From Sophora flavescens (Eukaryota; Streptophyta; Magnoliopsida; Fabales; Fabaceae): 64,000 nucleotides of DNA. A program made the translations under genes and the position numbers. Location: the NCBI GenBank assembly GCA_030762895.1, contig CM061066.1, positions 115,786,715 to 115,850,714 of the forward strand, read 5' to 3'. Below, piece by piece: positions 22,936 through 34,200 of the stretch; within the stretch, counting starts at the first letter, position 1, and each line of letters starts with the position of its first letter. The notes beneath the pieces were generated by a model. The model did not search any database. It was given only the letters and a program-made list of their open reading frames with translations, and was not told the DNA's origin.

Positions 22936-24886
22936 GTCAAATCAAAATCTACCCTATCTTCCTCTACATTCAGAGAGAGTTTGCCATTCTTTACGTCTAT
23001 TATCGTTCCAGCTGTGGCCAAGAACGGCCTTCCTAGAATGATGGGGAATTTAGAATTCCCGTTCATATCCAACACCATGAAATCGGTGGGAATGAAAATT
23101 TTCCATACCCTTACGGGAACATTCTCTAGTATGCCTAGAGGAGTTTTAGTTGAGCCATCCGCAAATTGTAAAGAGAATTTGGATGGACTCAATTCCTTGG
23201 TTCCTAACCTCTCCAAGATAGTAAGCGACATCAAGCTCGCACTAGCCCCTAAGCCACATAAGGCTTGGTATATTTTCACTTCTCCAATTGAGCAAGCAAT
23301 AGAGAAACTACCTAGATATTTTAGTTTAGGAGGCATATTAGTTTTTATCATGACATTGTGCTCCTCAATTAAGCTCTTAGTTTCTATTTCTACTTGCTTT
23401 CTCTTGACCAACCTTTGTGGGAAAGGTATTGGGGGTTGGTAAGGTGGTGGAGGGACATATTTTGGCTCTATCTCTTCATCTTCGCTTATGTCCTCCTCAC
23501 ATTCCACATCCTTTTCAACTACCCCAAGCTTATCATCCCTCAAGTATATGGCATTACAATGTTCATTGGGATTAACTTCGGGTTGTCCCGGAAACGTACC
23601 CTTAGGTCTAGAATATGTACTAGCTTGTTAGACAATCTGAGTTTCTAACATCTTATTATGGATGGCTAAGTTATCTACCTTAGATGCTAACTCTTTTATT
23701 GCCTCATTGACTGCCCTACCCTGTTGCCTAAACTCTTCATTTTGTTTTGTTTGAGTTTCAACAAAACTTTCCAAAAGAGACTCAAGTTTAGACTTTTGTA
23801 CCTGAGGATACCCCGATGCGGGTTTCCTATTACCTTGGCCTTCTTGGAATTCATGGTTCAGCGTGTTCTTTGTAGTTCCCGTAGGAGAGGTAAGGGTTGT
23901 TCTTCCTTCCTTGGTTGTAAGAATTTGGGGAATATAGTTTGGCAACTTCGGGTTCGTGTCGTAGAAGTTGTGACAAGAGTTCACTTGTTCCCCGGCGCGC
24001 CGAGATCCATGAGCAATACCACGTGGGCACTCCATTATGTCATGTCCCTGCATTCCACAAATCTCACAAACAATATTAGTAGCACCTATTGAACTAACAT
24101 TAGACTTTTCAAGCTGATCAAAGCGTTTATTCAGTGAGTCAATTTTAGACATAATAAGATCAGTGCTATTCATTTCAAACTTACCCCCCAAAATCTTTTT
24201 CGGGTTATTACCTCTTTCTGAACTCCATTGGCGGTAGTTGGTGGCCACGTTTTCAATGATGTTGAATGCCTCAGTCAGAGGCCTATTCATAAAGGCTCCA
24301 CCAGCTACGGAGTCAAGTGACACCTTCGAAGAGTAATCCAATCCGTTGTAGAAGGTATGCACTAATAGCCACCTCTCGAGTCCATGATGTGGGCATGACT
24401 CTAGCAATCCCTTGTAGCGATCCCAAGCTTTGGATAAGCATTCTCCGTCCTTTTGGAAAAAGTCGGTGATCTGAGTTCGTAGGAAAGCCGTCTTGGATGG
24501 AGGGAAGAATTTCTCCAAGAATGCATTCTCCAGTTGGTCCCAAGTCGACAAGGTATTAGCGGGAACTTGCTTCAGCCAAGCTTTTGCCTTTCCAGTAAGA
24601 GAGGAGGGGAACAACCTCAAGCGAATAGCATCAATCGGGGCGCCATGAATTCTAATTGCATCGGTGAACTCCAAGAATGTCTCCACATGATCAGTCGGGT
24701 CCTCCGAGGGCAATCCTCCGAATTGATGTTGCCTAATCATACTAATTAGCATAGGCGGTATAGTGTAGTTCTCCGCCTCGATTTCCGGCCTAGCAATCCC
24801 GGTTCGCAAACCCCTAGCATTTGGGGCTGCGTAGTCCTTCAGTGGTTTTGTATCCGGTAGATTCGCCATCAGTGGAATGAGAATCA
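22936..24886 (-). pseudogene. Athila-type gag-protease polyprotein with one in-frame stop
   Basis: The minus-strand frame opens upstream of about 24886 (MANLPDTKPLKDYAAPN). The capsid domain includes FGGLPSEDPTDHVETFLEF, LTGKAKAWLKQVPANTLSTW and LENAFLEKFFPPSKT, followed by a zinc knuckle CEICGMQGHDIMEC near 24070-24030. A TAA at 23628-23630 interrupts gag-pro, and the same frame continues through an acidic, Pro-rich linker (KYVPPPPYQPPIPFP) into a retroviral-type aspartic protease: LKYLGSFSIACSIGE, ALCGLGASASLMSL and ILGRPFLATAGTIIDV. The catalytic aspartate expected before L-G-A-S is Gly (codon at 23253-23255). The frame stops in the MITE at 22932 and resumes beyond it at 22603-22291. Confidence 0.88.
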
Positions 24887-25156
24887 ACCTCTCCCTCTCT
24901 CTTTGTAGTCTCCTACGTCTATGAAATGTCCTTTCGATTTCGGGGTCAACCTCAATAAGGCTTCCAAGACTTAGGGATCTTTGCATAAAAGAGAAAAACA
25001 CATATAAGAGAGAGATAGATACTAAAAAACAAAAAAGAGATAAATGAAAAAAGGAAAATATCTTCTTCTTTTTTTAAAAGAAAAAGAAATAATTAAAGAG
25101 AAAAAGTCCAGAAAAATCAATTTAAAAATTAAATTGATATTCAAGAAAGCACAGTC

Positions 25157-25175
25157 CCCGGCAACGGCGCCAAAA
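25157..25175 (-). promoter_or_regulatory. Primer-binding site (tRNA-Asp type)
   Basis: On the minus strand it reads TGGCGCCGTTGCCGGGGA, starting a few bases after the 5' LTR. This is the site characteristic of Athila elements. Confidence 0.85.
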
Positions 25176-25178
25176 ACT

Positions 25179-26571
25179 TGATGGTAAATCCGGCAAGTGT
25201 ACCGGATTCGTTGCCAAGTAATAAAAAGATCGATCCCACAGGGACCGTGATCTCAAACCACAACTAATTATTAAATCGATAAAACTGGACTGTATAAAAA
25301 AAGGATTTTGAAAAGGTTTTGATTTTTGAAATAAGAATCAAGTAACAATCAAATTTAATATCGCAATTAAACAAAACAGGAAAGCAATTCAAATTAAGGG
25401 TTTTCAAATTCAAAAGGAATTCCTAGGAATTGGGTTACCAACAAGATTGTTTATGTTACTAAATTGACTACCCCTTGTTAATTATCTAAATTGCTTTGAA
25501 GGCGAATTTATCCTAAATAAGTTAATGCCCCCTCTCGGGTTACAAAAACCGTGCCCAATTAAACCAACACATACTCTCGTGGTAGTTGAATTTAGATCGA
25601 ACCCTTTAAGTTTTGTGACAATTCGTTAAACCTCGAAGGACCGATTCTAACTCTCGTGATTTAAGTCGTAAGTCTGATTCTATAGATCCGATACCTAAGT
25701 TCACTGCTAGGTTCCTCCTTAGAATATCTACGACACGTAAATAAGTGGACACCAAATTTACAAGTAATTAAAACAATAGAAATCAGATCTAAAGCAAAAT
25801 CGAAATTAACAAAGGTAAAACATCAATTCATCACATAAATCAGATCTTGGTCATAGCCCCAATCCCTAGAAATAAAGCTACTACTCAAGCATTGCCATGG
25901 TGATGGCAAGCTTGGTTTACAACATCATAAATGAAAACCTAAAAGAAGAGAAGAAGGAGGAGAAGAAAGATCCTAAAAATTTGCCTAAGTGGTAGCAGCG
26001 CAAGCCCCCCTTAGTCTCTGCCTAGTTGCCCTATTTATAGATTGGGGTAATTTGAATCCCAATCAAACACAAATTCAGATCAAATCAGTTTCTTCAGATC
26101 AAAATATTACGCGTCACGGCCGTGACGGATTCTGCCTCGGGCGTTGCTTCACTGATTGGTCTGTCACGGCCGTGACCACCATCACGGCTAGGCCGTGATC
26201 AGTTCTGCCTGAGGGTCTGGTTCAGCTGACATGTCACGGCCGTGATGTGCATCACGGCCAGGCCATGACCAGTTCTGACTTTTCCATTCTTCCTTTTCAG
26301 CTTCACTTGATCATGACCGTGATGGCTGTCACGGCTATGCCGTGATGGGCTCTGTTTGGCTCATTCTCTTCACTTTTCAAGTCCCATCTTCATGCAAGCT
26401 CCATCATGGCTAATCTTGAGCATTTTGATCCTTAATTCCTGCACAACAACACCACGAAACCGCCTTACCCGTTCCTAGGTAAAAACTAACAAATATCAAA
26501 TTAAAATGCCTAAACTATATGAAAATGCATGCAAAATGATAAAGAAATATGAGGTGAAATCACACTCATCA
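25179..26571 (-). repeat. 5' LTR of the Athila-type element
   Basis: 1393 bp, colinear with 18742-20136 with few differences. Its CACGGCCGTGAC repeats are better preserved (about 26112-26345). The primer-binding site abuts it at about 25157-25175. Confidence 0.93.
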
Positions 26572-26576
26572 AACCT

Positions 26577-27490
26577 CTCTTGTAATGTTTCACCTGTTTA
26601 TTTAAAGAGCTATCTCCCCCTCTTATCATTATTTATTCTTCTTCCTCCCTCCTTTATGTATTCTCCTTTCCGATCCACGGAGAGGTAGAATTTTGTTTCA
26701 ATCCAAGGAATTAACTTTCTTTAGGATTAATTTTGAAATCTCATTTTGATTATTCTGCATGTAGTGGTTAATTTTGTTTTTCTTCTTTGAATTTCTTGAT
26801 TTTGAATGAAATGCTTATTTTGATTTGGGTTAGGTTTTGATGATGCTAATTTTCATGGGTTAAAGGATACATTTACGCAGATTGAACAAAGCATCAAATG
26901 TGTTTGATGGATTGCTAAACTTGATTGAACTCTAATATTTTAGGTTAATTTAGGAAGAAACAGACACTCAATTCGCTGCAGTGCTCAACTTATTTGGTGG
27001 AGATTTTGTAGGTCATGGTGAGGCTTCTTAATGTAATCTACGGTTGAGGGATTCATTACATAAATTAGACAATGCAACAATATCCTAATCATGCCTATAA
27101 ACAAATCATTTAAATCCAAAATATTAATGCTTTCATCTATAGTTTTTCTTACCCTCTATCTTATTTTTTGACAAATCTTACCATCCATCTAACTCTAACA
27201 ATTAACCTACCCTCAATTTTATTTACTCTCCTTAGTGAGACTTCATATATTCTCCACACATTCTCAAACCACCTAAAAACAATCATTTCTATAATTGATG
27301 CTAACCTAACTTTCAATCTAATGCATTGATCCAAAACCTATTTTGTCTAATGTATTATCACTCATTCAATTCAACATTGTCAACTTTGTGAAAATAAACA
27401 CATTCTTTCATTGACTTTCTACCATCCAACATTGAATCTCATATAACACCGCATATTTTATAAATGTAAATAATTTTTTCCTTGAGTTTA
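26577..27490. other. Intergenic AT-rich sequence
   Basis: No coding region or clear repeat structure. Pyrimidine-rich tracts at 26610-26680 resemble a leader or promoter region, but nothing downstream supports a gene. Confidence 0.4.
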
Positions 27491-27506
27491 AATGATATTT
27501 TCCAAA

Positions 27507-27670
27507 AAACCAAACAGTTGGAGACAAGTGGTTAACGTGCTGCTGTTAAGGACGAATGATTCGTGCTTTTCACGAGTTCAATCCTTGGCAGCAACAACTC
27601 TTGGCCAGACTTTACTTACCTCCCGGCCGAACCCTGAATTAGTAAGAGTCAAAGACTCTGGACACCAAAA
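27507..27670 (+). mobile_element. tRNA-derived SINE with long TSD
   Basis: The body contains an A-box-like GACAAGTGGTTAACGTGC and a B-box GAGTTCAATCC at the spacing of a pol III promoter. It is flanked by AATGATATTTTCCAAA (27491-27506) and AATGATGTTTTCCAAA (27671-27686), one mismatch in 16. The 3' part reads CTCCCGGCCGAACC. Non-autonomous, noncoding; it lies just beyond the 3' end of the methyltransferase gene. Confidence 0.85.
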
Positions 27671-27813
27671 AATGATGTTTTCCAAACAGGTAAATTTCGC
27701 AATCAAGTAAAATGTTTATGGCATTCAAATTTTAAATGTCTGAAGCCAAATAAAAAGTATATGTAAATAACTTAAATAAGTTTCTATTTTCATTCTACTA
27801 TAGGAGAGGAAGA

Positions 27814-27819
27814 TTTATT
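27814..27819 (-). terminator. SUVH4: Candidate poly(A) signal of SUVH4
   Basis: AATAAA on the minus strand about 285 bases after the stop codon, a plausible 3'-UTR length. No transcript evidence is available here. Confidence 0.45.
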
Positions 27820-28101
27820 TCCACTGTAGCAGAAGAAAATCATAAAACTTGCAGTATTCATTCAAGGAGATTCCTAGCAAAAATATTTCTATATCATTTT
27901 CCTGGATTTACATCAAAAAATTACAATGTAACTTTGCTACCATTTGGTTCCAGTGACAGCAGATCAACCAAGTAGGGAAAAAGGACGGGCAGTACAAGGT
28001 TTTTTGGAGACCGCTTATTGATGCACACCAAAACAAATATGCAACCGCACCACTTTCACAAAACCAGTACAACATTTATCAAAATGGAACAAGAAGCACA
28101 C

Positions 28102-28215
28102 TCAGAATAATCTCTTCCTGCAGCCTATGGCTCCACAATAGCATGGCATTTGCTTAATCTTTCCGTCGGAACCCAAGACGCTATCAAGCGCATAACCATA
28201 GTCATACGTCAGCTC
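28102..28215 (-). CDS. SUVH4: SUVH4 exon M (SET end, post-SET, stop)
   Basis: Encodes ELTYDYGYALD, with the catalytic-pocket YDYG, and the post-SET zinc ligands CYCGAIGC, ending RKRLF and TGA at 28104-28102. This is the usual C terminus of the family. Confidence 0.96.
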   Translation of the reverse strand, partial: ELTYDYGYALDSVLGSDGKIKQMPCYCGAIGCRKRLF

Positions 28216-31200
28216 CTGCAAGCAATCAAGGAGATTCAAAGCATTTTGTCAATAAAACTATACCATAAAACCAAAAGGGGGGAAATCCAGTTTCGTATAT
28301 GATTTTATTAATTTTTTAACTTATTCTTTAATTTAGTCAAATTTGTAATCTAACTTAAAAGTCAGAAATTTTACTCCCCATTACTTTTTTCTCCAAGTCT
28401 ATTGACGATAAATTCATCCTCTGACTCTGGCACACCAAGGGAGATAAACTGGGGGGGAGATGTAGAAGAAGAATTACCTGCAAAGGGGGTATGTTGTCGG
28501 CAGCAAACAGCATCACTCGAGCAAATTTCAAATCATGGTGTGTGCTCAAAACACACTGAACAAACAGATTAGGCTCACAACAATGGTTTATAAACCGAGC
28601 AATATTTCCAGTAGATCCTGCATCAATGCAAAACTCTGGCACACTTTCAGAACCTTGGTCATCAGATTTGTTCAAAATATTTGCAAGATATGCTGCATTC
28701 TGTGACCGCCTCTGTCAAAATTAATGCCACCAAGGAGAAAAGAAAGACAAGTTTTTAACATTAAGCTCAAGTAGTAGAAAAAATGCAATCACATGACAAG
28801 GTTTCATAGGATTCAAGACCTCTCTTCCACCAATCCCCTTGATCGTTTGCAAGCAATCTATATCAAAAATGTAATTGTTCTCCAATACTCTTTCCATATC
28901 TTCTGCCCTAGAAAGTATTCCTGTGTACTCACAAACTGGTGCTCCAGAAGGTATAAAATCCCAGGATCTAACAGCCCATCCTTTCTTTGCAGTACGGAAA
29001 ACCTATATAATAATTTAATTGCATGCACGGAATAAAGAAAACCAGTATATTCAGAATCAATAATCTAAAGGTCTAATGAAACCAATAAAATATGCAACCT
29101 CCAGACGATATCTAGGCCCTCTTTGAGAAGTTCGGTTCAAGCAACCAGGACCACATCCACATTTGGGACCGCATTCAAAGACAACATCTTTAGCTTCAAC
29201 TAGCCTGTTAATTTTTACATAAAAGCAACAAGATCAAATAGTATAGCTAACAATTTAATTGGCATATCAACAATTGCGTTTCTAACCTGCCACCATCCCT
29301 AGATACATAAGGAAAATCGGACCCATTACGCAATGCACATTCACAAGTTGTAGGATCGATACATTTGTCTTTGCATTTGCATCCAGTCGCAACCACTGGA
29401 AGCTTCACATTTTTCGCAACCTTAATGGATTTGCAATATGTAAAACCTATAATATTCAAAAATCAGACACCAGAGCATGCACAAAGCAAAACTTAGCCTT
29501 CATAATACTTAAGCTCCACTTGTTAACATCAATTTGTTTGAGAAAGGACGAGCATAAGAAAATGAGCAGGTGCATTATAGGAACAATTTCTATCTGAAAT
29601 ACAGAAATAAAACTATAACACAGAAATAATAGGAAGACGTTTTATTGATTGACACTAAAAGGGAAGTGCAAAAATAGGAGTGAAGACGCTCCCAACAAGG
29701 AAAAGACCCCCTAACCCCAAGCTCAAAGCCAAAAGCCAAAATTCCATTCATAGACGCCGTCCCCTAACATAACTTCCTCCATCTAAAACAAACGAGTACT
29801 TAGCCTTCTATATATAGATGTACAGGAGGAAGAGGGAGGTGGACAATTGATTAGTGAGATTTGGGAAGGGAGAGACATGGCTTTCGTATTCTCGGAGAGG
29901 GGGAGTTAGGCCTCTTGAAGAGCCTAGGGATAGTTCTTGTATTATGAGATTATAAAAAATATTCATTTTTCTACTATTTTCTTGCTGTTTCTCGCTGCTT
30001 TAATCCAGTACCTATCAATATCCACCTTGGCCTTGCCAATTTGGGGAGTTTTGGAGGCATTCATATGACTTAATTTCCTCAATCATCCTGCCAATAGAAA
30101 TTAGCTTGTTACAGATAGGGGGCTCCAACAGTTGGACCCTAAATCGAATTTCTTCCTTCGACCCTCCGATGAAAATTCCCAACTACTGCTCATTGGACAA
30201 AGGTGAAATTGAACTAGTGCACTCAGCGCAATCCTCTAGGACCTTGAACTAGTGCCAAGTCATCCCCTCCATGTAAATTTGAGTAAATTGTTTTCGCTGC
30301 TCTAGGGGGGACCCTTGCATGGCTACTTACGCCTCTACCCATCCAACTGGATCGTCACTATAGAATGCGGGTAGTTCGATTCTTTTGATTGTGAGGCTAT
30401 GATCATCAAAGTAAGGTGCTATGGGACTTCCCACAGAACTTGGGCTCCCCTTGCTCAACTAGTTGTGGACCCCAAAACAAGTAAATGGTTACCCTAGCGA
30501 TTGTTGTTGGCGCCAGGATCCCTTTCACATCTCAACATGCAGCGATGCAAGGGCCTTGGAGATGTCCATGACGCTAGTCATCAACAATCTCGGCTGAGTG
30601 GTGCTCCTTCAACGTCAAGTCATGTGACCTTACCAATTGGTCCTGGCCACACAGTAGTGCCTCGTGGTTTAAGATTGGACTAAACAACAGTTACACAAGC
30701 ATCCATGGAGGCAAGTCGCTGCGAAGCCATCGTAGCTAGCATAACCATCGGACATTCTCCCGAAATCTCACAACAAGGGTACATTTATTTTGGTGGAACA
30801 ACAAGGGCACATTTTAATAGGAACAATTCCTGTATGAAATACAGAAATGAAACTAAAACACAGAAATAATGGGTTGTTTTATTGAATGAAACTAAAAGTA
30901 CAGAAAATGGAGAGTGAATACAAATATAAGAGCAGGATGCTCCCAGCCAGGAGAAGACCACCTAACCCTAACCTCAAAGCCGAAACCCAAAATACAATTC
31001 ACATATCCCCTCCCCCAATCGTGATTTCCTCTATCAGATTTCAGATTTGATTTCTCTCTCCTCTAAGTAACTTTTGCTCTTAGTGTTTGGGTCCTAACTT
31101 TATAACATTTGGGCCCAGTCTCCAATCGTGCATAATAAAAACAACAATTATTGTTACACTTATCCACGGAGAAATGGCTCTATCATAAAAGAAACAAAGA

Positions 31201-34200
31201 TGACTATCCTCATATATTAAAGGACAGACAAAGAGTTGTTCAAAAATGCGTTGATCGTTTTGATTAAGCTGCCTTGCCCCATAGCAGAAAGTAAGCTAAA
31301 CAACAATAAAAAGGGCAGCGGGTTCAAATGTTACTTAGAAGGGCAGCGGGTTCAAATTGTGAGATCCTTATTCAACTTGCCTGTGGGTGGAACAGGGGGG
31401 TCATCAACCAAATTCGTAGCTGGAATTGGCATATCTTCTTGGCCTCCAGTGATATCCTCACATACCAACCTGAGCCGCAAAGTATAACAAGAAGTTAGGC
31501 CAGTACAATTATCATAAAGCATAATAAATATTCAATTTATGGAGGATTCTTTCTTCTATTACCCTCGTATTTCTGCAGTAGACTGAGGTACGCGTCCACG
31601 AGTGAAATAAACCTGTATTTAAAACAGAACACCAAATAATCAAAATTTCTTTAACGCCTTAAAGATTAGAATACAAAATGACACCTAAGGCAACAAATGG
31701 AATGTGACTTACTATACAAATCTAGAAAAAGAGAATAACAACTAGAAAGAAAGCATTAAAACATAAAAGTTTTTGGGGAGATATATGGACAAGTACAAAA
31801 GGAACATTAAACTGAGGAAGGAAAGCAAAAAGTTTCTGTTCGAAAAAATTAAGGTTCAGACAACATAAAACATAGGAAAGTCAAATGTTAATGGGTCACT
31901 ACCCTCGTTAGTATTTTATTTTTGAATAAGAAAAATAATATTAAAATAGAAGAAGGTACAAAAGAAGATAAGCTATACTCAGAAACATAACAAAAAGAAA
32001 AGGCATAAACCTAAGTTACAAAACCCTGCAACAAAGCATGTCAATCCCTTTGCATGTCTAACAAAGTAAAAGCTCTGAAAAATCCATGGGCAAAGCACCG
32101 GGGGTTAGAAAAGAGTAGCCCATCCCAAAGAAAGTCTAGAGTTGAAAAGGGGTCATTAAACAATCTATAGTTCCTTTCTAGCCATGCAAAACAGAGCACT
32201 ACTACAGAATCTTTACTCCTTTACTAGATCCAAAACCACTAAAGTTAGTTGGGAGAAATAGATGCAAATCCTTATAGAAGATCCAACATTCTGCAATAGT
32301 CCCAAAAGAGTCATTTTTGACATGTAGATGGATTTATCCAAAAGAAACCTATCTATATTGTGAGAGTGAGTCAAAAATTGAAAGAGACTACAAGAGAACA
32401 CCCTCGAGGAATCAAAGACCCAAATTCATGAATGAGAAATAAAAAAAAGATTAATAAATCGATCAAAAGCAAAACAGACACTGATGCATTAGGCTCTCTA
32501 CATTGGAAGTTCATTAAAAGGTGGAGGTCCCAAGAGAAGTTATTGTAAGAGTAGAATTGACAAACAAATGTATTATGCAAAGAAAATAGGTGAAAAGACT
32601 AGGGAAAGGTTTAGAAGCAAACAATATGACCCAAAAATTTAAAATAAGAGCCATCACCCAACTTGTAGGACAAGAAAGAGATAAAAGAAGGAAAACCCGG
32701 AGAAATAAATTTCCAAGCAGTAGCATGTCTGCATGAGTAGCTCTTACTCCAAAGCCACTTAGCTGCCAACGTCTTGTTCTTAGACACCAAATTACCAAGA
32801 ACCAATACCCCTCCTTTGGTTAACAGAAAATCTACCAACCAACAAGGTGGCCTTTCAGAGAATCCCCCACCACCAAAGGAAATCTTGCATTATTCCATAT
32901 TTTTTTTAGCCACTGCCACAAGAATACAAGAAAGGGAGAGACAGTATAAAGGGATTCTAGCCAGACAAGTATGAATAAGAGTGATTAGACCACTTAGATA
33001 AAAGAAGCACCCTTCCAACAATCTTCCAAATCATCAGGTCCCAAAAGGACAAGCCCCAAGGATTACCTCCAAAAAGAATGCGACGTTGAGTGAATGGTCA
33101 CAACCCACTAAAGCAAAAGCAGTCAACAACTGCCTATCTGCATTCATACCCGCCAAACCACTTGGTGTGTGTTTGGATAAGCATTTGATAAAAGTAATTT
33201 TGAATGAAATTGATTCCGTAAACACTAAAGTCTAAACAGCTGAGCACATCAACCACAATAGCAAAAGGAAAAGGAAGATAACCACCTGGAATCAATTTTG
33301 GTATCTCACCTTCAACCCTTCACCATCCATGACTTCATCCAAAAAAAAAAAAACCCAACTAACAAGATGATAAGCTTTTTCAAAATCTATATTAAAAACA
33401 AAGAAAAAACCTCATAATCTTCCCTATTCCTTGTGAAACAGCCATAGGGATGTGAAAAAGAGATAATTAAAAATAATACTGGACAAACAAGATTGGATAA
33501 GAGATATACGATCAGAGAAAGAAAAGAAAGCGCCTTTTGATAGGATACTAGTTGTTGGGCTTAGGCCCAAACCTAGTTGACAGGAACCCAGAACAGAACA
33601 GTAGAAAATATGAATGTATTATTTACTGAATTGAAATGATTACAAGAGTTTCCCCCAATAAACCCCGGAGCAAAGCTCCTCAGAGAAGAAAAGATGACTC
33701 TCTTTCTCTCTCTGCCTAAACCCTAAGGTTCTAACCAACAAAATCCATAATGCCCCTCCCTTCCATGCTCTCTCCCTATAACTACTTTCCCTCCAACAGG
33801 CCACATAAGCAATTATAACTAATTCTCTATTCAGTTTAGTTGTTGGGCTTAGGCCCAAACCTAGTATCCTATCACCTTTCCAGCTACCTAACCGCTTAGA
33901 AATTTTCTAATGACAGTATCCTAAAAGGAAGCAGCCTGAAGATCACCACCCAAAGGAACACCTAGGTAAGTGACGGGCCATTGAACGGCCTAGACAGCTA
34001 GCCAAAGAGGTGGAGGTTAAAACTTGATAATCCACACTAACTCCCACTAAACCACTTTTAGAAAGGCTAATCTTTAACCCCAAAATTAACTTCAAAAACC
34101 AAAGAATTGATAAAGAACCCATAAAGCATGCAACATCAAGCCATATCTCATCAACAAACTGGAGATAGGAGACCAAAACATCCCCTAAGCCCACTTAAAA

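Larger units (their letters stand above)
18742..26571 (-). mobile_element. Athila-type Gypsy element retaining only gag and protease
   Basis: Two direct LTRs (18742-20136 and 25179-26571) are very similar along 1.4 kb. The element is flanked by a perfect AACCT duplication (18737-18741 and 26572-26576). It is transcribed on the minus strand. The primer-binding site next to the 25179 LTR reads TGGCGCCGTTGCCGGGGA, the tRNA-Asp-type site usual for Athila. The purine tract AGCTTGGGGTAG lies next to the 20136 LTR. Gag and aspartic protease are present, but I see no RT, RNase H or integrase in the 5 kb interior. It therefore looks like a non-autonomous gag-pro derivative mobilised in trans. Two later insertions, an hAT MITE (21339-21865) and a TTA-flanked MITE (22607-22932), sit inside. 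Confidence 0.92.

Noticed and set aside
22981..23442. 153-codon plus-strand frame
   Set aside because: Antisense shadow of the Athila protease, which has clear motifs on the minus strand.
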